From JBCBGF01 sp039820585 (GTDB lineage Bacteria; Pseudomonadota; Alphaproteobacteria; Rhodobacterales; Rhodobacteraceae), in assembly GCA_039820585.1 (NCBI GenBank), contig JBCBPV010000013.1:5937-69936 (forward strand): DNA of 64,000 nt. The letters run 5' to 3'. Shown piece after piece: positions 35,602-42,601 of this stretch; the stretch's first letter is position 1; every line of letters begins with the position of its first letter. The notes beneath the pieces are model-generated. The model made no database searches and had not been told where the DNA came from. It worked only from the letters and a program-made list of their open reading frames with translations. The translations under genes and the position numbers were made by a program.

Positions 35602-36075
35602 TCAGTCGAACTTGCCCGAAGGGGCGAGCACGGTGGCCTCACCTTTCAGCACGACCATGCCGTCCACTTCGCAATGGGTGGCGAGTTGGACGCGGCGCTT
35701 GGCGTGGTCGATATCGACCACCGTGACCACCGCGCGCACGATGTCGCCTGGGCGCACGGGGGCCATGAATTTGAGCGACTGGCCGAGATAGACGGTACCG
35801 TGGCCGGGCAGCTGTTCGCCGATGACGGCCGAGATCAGGCCTGCGGTCAACATGCCGTGGGCAATGCGGCCCTGAAAGATGGTGTCTTGGGCGTAGGCAT
35901 CATCCAGATGCACGGGGTTTCGGTCAGTCGATACCTCGGCAAACAGCTCGATATCGCGGTCGGTGACTTCTTTCGACAGCTCGCGGGACATGCCCACCTC
36001 AAGCTCTTCGATGACGATCGTGCCGCGGGGCATGTTGTCGAGCATCTCTTTCTCCGCTTCGCAATATTCGGACAT
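35602..36075 (-). CDS. MaoC-like acyl dehydratase (R-specific hydratase type)
   Basis: The 157-residue hot-dog-fold protein shows the hydratase 2 motif with catalytic Asp and His (FAEVSTDRNPVHLDDAYA) and the later GRIAHGMLTAGLISAVIG. This resembles PhaJ-type (R)-enoyl-CoA hydratases that feed polyhydroxyalkanoate or act in beta-oxidation. A second in-frame ATG 10 codons in (MLDNMPRGTI) follows GGAGAAAGAG and could be the true start. Lies 39 bases upstream of ribF on the same strand. Confidence 0.86.
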   Translation of the reverse strand: MSEYCEAEKEMLDNMPRGTIVIEELEVGMSRELSKEVTDRDIELFAEVSTDRNPVHLDDAYAQDTIFQGRIAHGMLTAGLISAVIGEQLPGHGTVYLGQSLKFMAPVRPGDIVRAVVTVVDIDHAKRRVQLATHCEVDGMVVLKGEATVLAPSGKFD

Positions 36076-36137
36076 CGTTTGTCCAAAATTTGTAACTTAA
36101 TTACTTTGCGCGCGCAGAAAAGCAAGTGAAATCAGGG

Positions 36138-37010
36138 TCAGCGTAGCTGTCCTATTGCGAAGGTCGGAGTAGTTTTTGCGCTTTGGATGAAGGTGCTTAG
36201 CGCATCTGGGTCGGGATCATTCGATGTTTTCGTCTCAGTGGCTGCTAGTCCACCGGTCACGAACAATGAGTCGATATCTTCGCCCATTGCCCCCTGAACG
36301 TCGGTCGCGATTCCATCGCCTATGGCGAGGATTCGGGGGTCAGAGATGGATGTGCCCAGTTCCGCGAGCCGCCGCCGGGCGAGATCGTAGACCGGTGGAT
36401 GGGGTTTCCCGAAGTAAAGGCTTTCTCCCCCCATCTCGGTATAAAGCGCGGCCAGGGCGCCTGCGCACCATTCCCGCGTCTCGCCCCGGTCGACCACTAT
36501 GTCGGGGTTTGCGCAGAGCAGCTTCAGCCCCTTTTGCTTGGCGTAGAGAAAATCGGGCCGGTTCACGTCAGGATCCGCCATGGGATCGCGCGGGCCGGTA
36601 CAGACGATCCCCTCGGCCTCGGCCAGCGGCACGCGTTCGATGGTGGGGCAGTCCTCAATCAGGTGGATTGGTTCAAAGAATGGCAGGTCGTGGTCCTGGC
36701 CGATGAAGTACACGCGGTGGCCCGCGACGCCTTCAAACATCGCCAAGCGCGCGCTGTCGCCCGAACTGGCGATCGTGTCCCAGCAGTCGCGCGGTACGCC
36801 CATGCCGTCGAGCTGCTTTTCCACCTCCACCCTGGGGCGGGGCGAGTTGGTGAGCAGAACAACTTTGCCCCCTTGCGCCCTGTAGGCCAAAAGCGCTTCC
36901 ACGGCAGCCGGGAACGGGCGCAGACCATCATGCAAACAGCCCCAGAGGTCACAGAAGACGGCGTCGTAATTGGCCGAAACCTCGGCGAGGGACCCGATGA
37001 TCCGGGTCAT
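36138..37010 (-). CDS. HAD-superfamily hydrolase, TIGR01459-type
   Basis: The 290-residue product has the HAD class IIA layout: motif I as VFCDLWGCLHDG, motif II in VVLLTNSPRP, and the C-terminal FGKPHPPVYD and ILAIGDGIATDVQGAMG (motifs III and IV). It matches the alphaproteobacterial TIGR01459 family, whose substrate is unknown (sugar phosphatase-like). The ATG overlaps the ppaC stop by 4 bases, so it is coupled to ppaC. Confidence 0.88.
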   Translation of the reverse strand: MTRIIGSLAEVSANYDAVFCDLWGCLHDGLRPFPAAVEALLAYRAQGGKVVLLTNSPRPRVEVEKQLDGMGVPRDCWDTIASSGDSARLAMFEGVAGHRVYFIGQDHDLPFFEPIHLIEDCPTIERVPLAEAEGIVCTGPRDPMADPDVNRPDFLYAKQKGLKLLCANPDIVVDRGETREWCAGALAALYTEMGGESLYFGKPHPPVYDLARRRLAELGTSISDPRILAIGDGIATDVQGAMGEDIDSLFVTGGLAATETKTSNDPDPDALSTFIQSAKTTPTFAIGQLR

Positions 37011-37927
37011 ACGGCGAGGTTCGGGATGATTTGCTTTTTCCGGCTGACGATGCCCGGCAGCACGACTGTGTCGCCTGACACCGTGGCGCCAAAGCTTTTC
37101 TCGGCAACTGTTTTGACCAGGTCGTTCGGTACCAGAAGTGTGGCTTCCTCGTTCAGGATATCGACAACGAACAACAGCACCTGATCTGCCCCGTCTTCTT
37201 CGGCGACCGGGCCCATCGCGGCCATCAGTGCATCTTTCCGCGATAGAACCGTCCCCGGCGATGTGGTCTCCAGTACAGAGACGCGGAACTGCTTGCCCGC
37301 AACTTCGTATTCTTTGCTGTCCATCCGCAGAAGTTCGGCTTCCGAGAAGGCGGAGACATCGGATTTTGCGGCGAACAGCTCTGCGGCGTAGTCAGGGATC
37401 GAGACGCCCAGCTCTTCGGCGAGCGCGTGGGCGATTGCCTTGTCTTCCTGCGTCGTCGTAGGTGAGCGGAATTCCAGCGTGTCAGACAGGATGCATGACA
37501 ACATCGCGCCTTTGATCCCGGTTGGCGCCTGCGCCATGTCCTTGCCGATCATTTTCCACATTATCGTGGCCGTGCAGGCGAGCGGTTCGATGCGAATGTC
37601 GATCGGGCCCTTCGTTTCCAGACCGCCAACCAGTTTGTGATGGTCGATGATGCCCTGGATATCGGCGTCGTTGATCGCGTCGGGCAATTCGGCGGGGTTG
37701 TTGGTGTCGACGATGACCACGGGCGTATCGGCGGCGACGCTGTCGATGATTTGCGGTTTGTCCAGAGCCCAACGCTCCAACATGAAGGCGGCTTCGGTGT
37801 TAGGTTCGCCGAGCAGGCGCGGCTCGGCCGGGGTGCCTTTCACCGCGCTGAGGTACCAGGCCCAGATGATCGGGCTGCCGGTGGAATCGGTGTCGGGGGA
37901 TTTGTGGCCGAAGACGAGTGTGGTCAT
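37007..37927 (-). CDS. ppaC: manganese-dependent inorganic pyrophosphatase
   Basis: Family II pyrophosphatase that hydrolyses PPi in the cytoplasm. The 306-residue product shows the DHH-family metal motifs FGHKSPDTDST, VIVDTNNPAEL and IIDHHKLVGG, and the DHHA2 C-terminal domain ending in SRKKQIIPNL. No CBS domains. First gene of a coupled pair with the HAD hydrolase. Confidence 0.95.
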   Translation of the reverse strand: MTTLVFGHKSPDTDSTGSPIIWAWYLSAVKGTPAEPRLLGEPNTEAAFMLERWALDKPQIIDSVAADTPVVIVDTNNPAELPDAINDADIQGIIDHHKLVGGLETKGPIDIRIEPLACTATIMWKMIGKDMAQAPTGIKGAMLSCILSDTLEFRSPTTTQEDKAIAHALAEELGVSIPDYAAELFAAKSDVSAFSEAELLRMDSKEYEVAGKQFRVSVLETTSPGTVLSRKDALMAAMGPVAEEDGADQVLLFVVDILNEEATLLVPNDLVKTVAEKSFGATVSGDTVVLPGIVSRKKQIIPNLAV

Positions 37928-38254
37928 TGGGAGGGTGTCCGGATGGTTGGAAAGTCGCGCGCCTTATAGGGGTGGCCTTGGGGGCTGTCACCCCCTGCGC
38001 CCAGGGTGGCCCCAATGCACTACGAATTTTGACAGTAGGGCCAGCTTCGGGCTATTGTGTGGGAATTCTAGAGGAGTGCACTGACAGTGGAAAAGACCAC
38101 CTGAACCGCCGAGTGTAAGCGCCCTAACTTGTGCTGTGCGACCCTTCTGACAAGGATGCCCTGACAATGGACACTTGTAGCTGATCCCTGTGACGGGATG
38201 ACAGCGGCTCGCGCATGTCGCGGGCCATCTCTAATTCAACTTGAGAGGCATCTC
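37928..38254. other. intergenic leader, no gene recognised
   Basis: About 330 bases between ppaC and the small basic protein gene. It holds a promoter-like TTGACA/TATTGT pair (38029-38058) and then about 195 bases of untranslated-looking sequence with several short GACA-type repeats (GACAGTGG, GACAAGG, GACAATGG). It could be a long 5' leader or a small RNA; nothing in it matches a riboswitch I know. Confidence 0.35.
38029..38058 (+). promoter_or_regulatory. promoter-like -35/-10 pair
   Basis: TTGACA, 18-base spacer, TATTGT. It would drive the leader and small basic gene downstream. Confidence 0.4.
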
Positions 38255-38443
38255 ATGCCGAAAAAGACGAAAAAATCCCCGAGCAAGGGGCAAAGCGGAG
38301 CCTTGTCTGAAATCCTCGCAGCGAAGGCCGCGCGCAATGGTGCAGGGCCACGCGTGAACGCGCAGCGCAAGAGCCCCCACCTTGGGCCACAGCGGCGCGG
38401 TGGAAAGCCCAAATTGTTCCCGGGCCGCACCGGGGGTAGATGA
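38255..38443 (+). CDS. small basic protein (62 aa), unknown
   Basis: The frame begins MPKKTKKSPSKGQSGALSEI and is rich in lysine, arginine and glycine, ending in LGPQRRGGKPKLFPGRTGGR. GAGAGG sits about 9 bases before the ATG. It has no hydrophobic segment and looks nucleic-acid binding by composition only. No family recognised with confidence. It lies between a promoter-like element and the groESL promoter. Confidence 0.45.
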   Translation: MPKKTKKSPSKGQSGALSEILAAKAARNGAGPRVNAQRKSPHLGPQRRGGKPKLFPGRTGGR

Positions 38444-38525
38444 GTACACGCCCCGCTTTGCGATTGCGCAGAGCGGGGCGACCAGATGCGGGGCACAGCA
38501 CGCAAAAATTATCTGCTCTACGGCG

Positions 38526-38554
38526 TTGACAGGGGCCGCATGCTTTCTTATTTC
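38526..38554 (+). promoter_or_regulatory. groESL promoter
   Basis: TTGACA, 17-base spacer, TATTTC, directly upstream of the CIRCE element, which would cover the transcription start. Confidence 0.7.
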
Positions 38555-38561
38555 AGCGCCG

Positions 38562-38588
38562 TTAGCACTCAAACGTTAGGAGTGCTAA
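38562..38588. promoter_or_regulatory. CIRCE element (HrcA operator)
   Basis: TTAGCACTC, 9 bases, GAGTGCTAA: a perfect match to the CIRCE consensus. HrcA repression of groESL under non-stress conditions follows from established knowledge of this operator; hrcA itself is not in the window. Confidence 0.97.
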
Positions 38589-38621
38589 CAAGGGAGTAAC
38601 TTGAACCAAGGAGCGTTCAAA

Positions 38622-38909
38622 ATGGCATTCACCCCGCTTCATGACCGTGTGCTAGTTCGCCGCGTTGAAAGCGACGAGAAAACCTCTGGCGGCCTGATCA
38701 TTCCCGACAGCGCCAAAGAAAAGCCCGCAGAAGGCGAAGTTGTCGCTGTTGGCGCAGGCGCCAAAGACGATGACGGCGACCGGATCTCGATGGACGTCAA
38801 AGCTGGCGACAAGATCCTGTTCGGCAAGTGGTCGGGCACCGAGATCACGCTGGAAGGCGAAGAACTGTTGATCATGAAAGAAAGCGACATCCTGGGCGTC
38901 ATCGCCTGA
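38622..38909 (+). CDS. groES: co-chaperonin GroES
   Basis: Lid of the GroEL folding chamber, 95 residues. Starts MAFTPLHDRVLVRRVESDEK with the mobile loop KTSGGLIIPDSAKEKP, and ends MKESDILGVI. The ATG at 38622 follows AAGGAG; an upstream TTG in frame is not needed. First gene of groESL. Confidence 0.97.
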   Translation: MAFTPLHDRVLVRRVESDEKTSGGLIIPDSAKEKPAEGEVVAVGAGAKDDDGDRISMDVKAGDKILFGKWSGTEITLEGEELLIMKESDILGVIA

Positions 38910-38957
38910 TCGCCTTTCTGACACCACCATATCTGAATTCAAACAGGAGTAGCGAAC

Positions 38958-40601
38958 ATGGCTGCTAAGGACGTCAAATTCGACACCGACGCCCGCAACC
39001 GCATGCTCAAGGGTGTAAACATCCTTGCAGACGCGGTGAAGGTCACGCTGGGCCCCAAAGGCCGCAACGTTGTCATCGAAAAATCCTTTGGCGCACCGCG
39101 CATCACCAAAGACGGTGTAACGGTTGCAAAGGAAATCGAACTGGAAGACAAGTTCGAGAACATGGGTGCGCAGATGGTGAAAGAAGTCGCCAGCCGCACT
39201 GCGGATGAGGCCGGCGACGGCACCACCACCGCCACCGTTCTGGCCCAGGCCATCGTGCGCGAAGGCATGAAGTCGGTTGCTGCCGGCATGAACCCGATGG
39301 ACCTCAAGCGCGGCATCGACCTGGCCACCGCCAAGGTGATCGAGACGATCAAATCCGCCTCGCGCGAAGTCAAAGACAGCGACGAAGTTGCCCAGGTCGG
39401 CACGATCTCGGCCAACGGCGAAGCTGAAATTGGCCGCCAGATCGCAGACGCGATGCAGAAGGTTGGCAATGACGGCGTGATCACCGTGGAAGAGAACAAG
39501 GGTCTCGATACGGAAACCGAAGTCGTTGAAGGCATGCAGTTCGACCGCGGTTACCTGTCACCCTACTTCGTGACCAACCCCGACAAGATGACGACCGAGC
39601 TGGAAGACGCTGTCATCCTGCTGCACGAGAAAAAACTTTCGTCGCTTCAGCCGATGGTGCCGCTTCTTGAGTCGGTCATCCAGTCGCAGAAGCCGCTTCT
39701 CATCATTGCAGAAGACGTGGAAGGCGAGGCTTTGGCCACGCTCGTCGTCAACAAGCTGCGCGGCGGTCTGAAGATCGCTGCTGTTAAGGCACCGGGCTTC
39801 GGCGACCGCCGCAAGGCCATGCTGCAAGACATCGCGATCCTGACCGGTGGTCAGGTGATCTCGGAAGATCTGGGCATGAAGCTTGAATCGGTCACGATGG
39901 ACATGCTGGGCTCCGCCAAGCGCGTGTCGATCACCAAGGACGAGACCACCGTTGTCGACGGTGCTGGCGAGAAGGCCGAGATCGAAGCCCGCGTGGCGCA
40001 GATCCGTGGCCAGATCGAGGAAACCACCTCGGACTACGACCGTGAGAAGCTTCAGGAACGTGTGGCCAAGCTGGCCGGCGGCGTTGCCGTCATCCGCGTG
40101 GGCGGCATGACCGAAGTGGAAGTGAAAGAGCGCAAGGACCGCGTTGATGACGCCCTGAACGCGACCCGTGCAGCAGTGCAAGAGGGCATCGTTGTCGGTG
40201 GCGGCGTGGCGCTGGTTCAGGGCGCCAAGGCGCTGGACGGCGTAAAGGGCGAAAACAGCGACCAGAACGCAGGCATTGCCATCGTTCGTCGCGCCCTGGA
40301 ATGGCCGCTGCGTCAGATCGCAGAGAACGCAGGTGTCGACGGGTCTGTCGTTGCCGGCAAGATCCGCGAATCCGATGACACTTCGTTTGGCTTCAACGCC
40401 CAGACCGAAGAGTATGGTGACCTGTTCAAGTTCGGCGTGATCGACCCCGCAAAGGTCGTGCGCACCGCTCTGGAAGACGCCGCTTCGGTTGCTGGTCTGT
40501 TGATCACGACGGAAGCCATGGTCGCTGACAAGCCCGCCAAGGAAGGCGCTGCCCCTGCAGGCGGCATGCCCGACATGGGCGGCATGGGCGGCATGATGTA
40601 A
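38958..40601 (+). CDS. groEL: chaperonin GroEL
   Basis: Subunit of the ATP-driven folding chaperonin, 547 residues. Shows TLGPKGRNVVIEKSFG, the ATP site DGTTTATVLAQAIV, the signature AAVQEGIVVGGG and the glycine-methionine tail (GGMPDMGGMGGMM). Second gene of groESL, 48 bases after groES, followed by an intrinsic terminator. Only one groEL copy is seen here; roseobacters can have more elsewhere. Confidence 0.98.
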   Translation: MAAKDVKFDTDARNRMLKGVNILADAVKVTLGPKGRNVVIEKSFGAPRITKDGVTVAKEIELEDKFENMGAQMVKEVASRTADEAGDGTTTATVLAQAIVREGMKSVAAGMNPMDLKRGIDLATAKVIETIKSASREVKDSDEVAQVGTISANGEAEIGRQIADAMQKVGNDGVITVEENKGLDTETEVVEGMQFDRGYLSPYFVTNPDKMTTELEDAVILLHEKKLSSLQPMVPLLESVIQSQKPLLIIAEDVEGEALATLVVNKLRGGLKIAAVKAPGFGDRRKAMLQDIAILTGGQVISEDLGMKLESVTMDMLGSAKRVSITKDETTVVDGAGEKAEIEARVAQIRGQIEETTSDYDREKLQERVAKLAGGVAVIRVGGMTEVEVKERKDRVDDALNATRAAVQEGIVVGGGVALVQGAKALDGVKGENSDQNAGIAIVRRALEWPLRQIAENAGVDGSVVAGKIRESDDTSFGFNAQTEEYGDLFKFGVIDPAKVVRTALEDAASVAGLLITTEAMVADKPAKEGAAPAGGMPDMGGMGGMM

Positions 40602-40627
40602 GCTGAGCTTGCGTTAGAGATGAGAGA

Positions 40628-40654
40628 GGGGTCGCTTCGGCGGCCCCTTTTTTT
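40628..40654 (+). terminator. intrinsic terminator of groESL
   Basis: GGGGTCGC and GCGGCCCC pair over a TTCG tetraloop (one G-U pair), followed by seven T's. Confidence 0.92.
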
Positions 40655-40692
40655 AGTGGGTGTGGGATGTTTGGACCAAGCAGACGTTTGCA

Positions 40693-41493
40693 TCACACGG
40701 TTTGGGTGGTCGCCAAACCATCAATCGCTACAGCGAGCTTCACGACGTCGGCTTCATAGAAGCCAGCCGCGTTAATGCAGTTGGTTTCGAGGAATTTCAG
40801 GCCTTCATCGGTGCGGCAGATGTCCATGACATAGGCCGGAGCGAATCCCGGATTGGCGGCTATCATGTCCTCCACAAAGCCCATTGCATCGCCATCAATC
40901 TCGCGTCGATACAAGATGCGAGTGCCTTCTTTGTACAAAGAGAAGGTCACGACCTTGTCGTTAACGATCCAGACGCGCCATTCTTTGGAAATGCTGGCCG
41001 GGCGCGTAAACATCAGAGTTGTTTCGTGCCGCAGTGACCCCAACGGTATCTCGTGCTCGTCTAGGCTTACCACCTTCTCGGCAATGCTCCGCATCTCGTT
41101 TGCTGACAACACTTTTCCGGGCTGCTCCTTGCTGTCGGAAACCGGGCGAACAAACCAGTCTCCTTCGCCGGTCAAAAGCGAGGGGACTTCCGCAACTGTC
41201 AGAAAGACCGCATCAGGGCCGTTGAGCATAAAGGGTTGCCATGGAACTTCATAAACAAAAGGCCTTAGCTTGAAGACCCCGGGGCGATAGCCGTTCTTCG
41301 CAGCATTTCTCCACAAACCATAAGATCCAAACATTACGACGTTGTTTGGATCCGTGATCTCCGGTTCCGGAATGAGGTCGCCCACGAATGGAACGACCTT
41401 ATGGACGGTGTACGGAAATTCGAGGCGGTCCAACGCGGCCGCCAGCTTGTGGGTGTCTCCAAACTCTTGGAGTATCCATTGCATTGATGCCAA
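40693..41493 (-). CDS. ATP-grasp domain protein (R2K-like)
   Basis: The 266-residue product resembles the short ATP-grasp proteins formerly called DUF4343 (R2K clade). Marks are VVMFGSYGLWRNAAK, the GDWFVRPVSDSKEQPGKV block, EWRVWIVNDKVVTFSLYK, and the C-terminal AYVMDICRTDEGLKFLETN with acidic and Asn metal ligands. Such proteins join an acid to an amine with ATP; some are carried by phages. Base composition is noticeably less GC-rich than its neighbours, which hints at transfer. Start at 41493, or three codons later at MQWILQ. No operon partner; substrate unknown. Confidence 0.6.
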   Translation of the reverse strand: MASMQWILQEFGDTHKLAAALDRLEFPYTVHKVVPFVGDLIPEPEITDPNNVVMFGSYGLWRNAAKNGYRPGVFKLRPFVYEVPWQPFMLNGPDAVFLTVAEVPSLLTGEGDWFVRPVSDSKEQPGKVLSANEMRSIAEKVVSLDEHEIPLGSLRHETTLMFTRPASISKEWRVWIVNDKVVTFSLYKEGTRILYRREIDGDAMGFVEDMIAANPGFAPAYVMDICRTDEGLKFLETNCINAAGFYEADVVKLAVAIDGLATTQTV

Positions 41494-41584
41494 CGCTGCG
41501 ATGGCTAACGAGAAAAGCCAATGGTCAATGTGTGCTCAAAGCTGCCATTCGATGGCAGTTGATGCGCTGGCACAGCAACAGCAA

Positions 41585-42475
41585 TTAAGAGTGCTGCCTC
41601 GGCACCATCCCCTGCGCCCCAGTCAACGTCTCAACCGCATAAACCGACGTGCACGCTGTGATGAACAGCGTCCGCCCATCTGGCCCACCAAAGCAAAAGT
41701 TCGTCGACTTTTCCGGCGTCGCGATCACGCCGAGATGCGTGGCGTCTGGGCCAAACACGTGCACGCCCCCAGGCCCGTTGCAGAAGATCCGGCCCGAGAG
41801 GTCGGTCTTCATCCCGTCCGGCACGCCTTCACCCTCGCCTGTGACTGTCGCCCAGACGTCGCCACCGGATAGTGTGCCATCCGCGCCGACGTCGAACATC
41901 CGGATCGTCGGGCCCCAGCTGTCGTTCACAAAAAGCCGCCGTTCGTCGTTCGAGAGACACAGGCCGTTGGGTTGTTTGAAATCCCGCGCCACCAGCGCCA
42001 GCGTTCCATCGGGATCAAGCCGAAACACCCCCTGAAATGGAAGCTCTTGGTTGCGGATCAGGCCCAGATCCTCGCGCGTGCGGCCAAAGGACGGGTCCGT
42101 GAACCAGATCCGGCCCTGGCTGTCGCAGATCACGTCATTGGGGCTGTTCAGCTCTTGCCCCTCAAAGTGTGAGGCCAGCACCCGCACCCGTTTCCCGCCG
42201 TGGTCGTGGATCACGAGATGGGAGGACGCATGCTCACACGTCACGATCTGCGCGCTGCGGTCAAAGCAGTTGCCATTGGCCTGGTTTGACGGGCGGCGGA
42301 AGACGGAAAGACCGCCCGCTTCGCTCCACCGGTACTGGATGCTTTCGGCGATGTCCGAGAAGACGAGCCAATGCTCGGTCGGGTGCCAGATCGGGCCTTC
42401 GGTGAAGGTGAAACCGGTTTCCACCTGCCTGAGTGCGGTGCCCGGTGCGATCACGCCCTCGATTTCTGCCTGCAT
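41585..42475 (-). CDS. SMP-30/gluconolactonase family protein
   Basis: Six-bladed beta-propeller calcium-dependent lactonase type, 296 residues. Visible are FTEGPIWHPTEHWLVFSDI, NSPNDVICDSQGRIWFTDPS, QPNGLCLSNDERRLFVNDS and VPDGMKTDLSGRIFC, which supply the metal-binding Glu, Asn and Asp of the family. It would open a sugar lactone, identity unknown. It is divergent from the DMGDH-like operon; palindromes in the shared region may control it too. Confidence 0.87.
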   Translation of the reverse strand: MQAEIEGVIAPGTALRQVETGFTFTEGPIWHPTEHWLVFSDIAESIQYRWSEAGGLSVFRRPSNQANGNCFDRSAQIVTCEHASSHLVIHDHGGKRVRVLASHFEGQELNSPNDVICDSQGRIWFTDPSFGRTREDLGLIRNQELPFQGVFRLDPDGTLALVARDFKQPNGLCLSNDERRLFVNDSWGPTIRMFDVGADGTLSGGDVWATVTGEGEGVPDGMKTDLSGRIFCNGPGGVHVFGPDATHLGVIATPEKSTNFCFGGPDGRTLFITACTSVYAVETLTGAQGMVPRQHS

Positions 42476-42497
42476 CTCTGCCCCCTGCTGTCTGTTT

Positions 42498-42515
42498 GCG
42501 ACGCTAGCGCGTCGC
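42498..42515. promoter_or_regulatory. perfect inverted repeat in divergent region
   Basis: GCGACGC-TAGC-GCGTCGC, a perfect 7-bp repeat 22 bases upstream of the SMP-30 start. Candidate operator. Confidence 0.4.
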
Positions 42516-42551
42516 GAATGGCGATGAAAGATGCCGCGTCTCGCCCGGAAA

Positions 42552-42567
42552 TGGACACATCTGTCCA
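42552..42567. promoter_or_regulatory. 16-base palindrome, candidate TetR operator
   Basis: TGGACA-CATC-TGTCCA, a perfect 6-bp inverted repeat 35 bases before the DMGDH-like start. Size and symmetry fit a TetR-family site and the operon encodes a TetR regulator. Inference only. Confidence 0.5.
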
Positions 42568-42601
42568 GAACGGGCCACCAGCCATCGTCAGGGAGGCGAT
42601 C

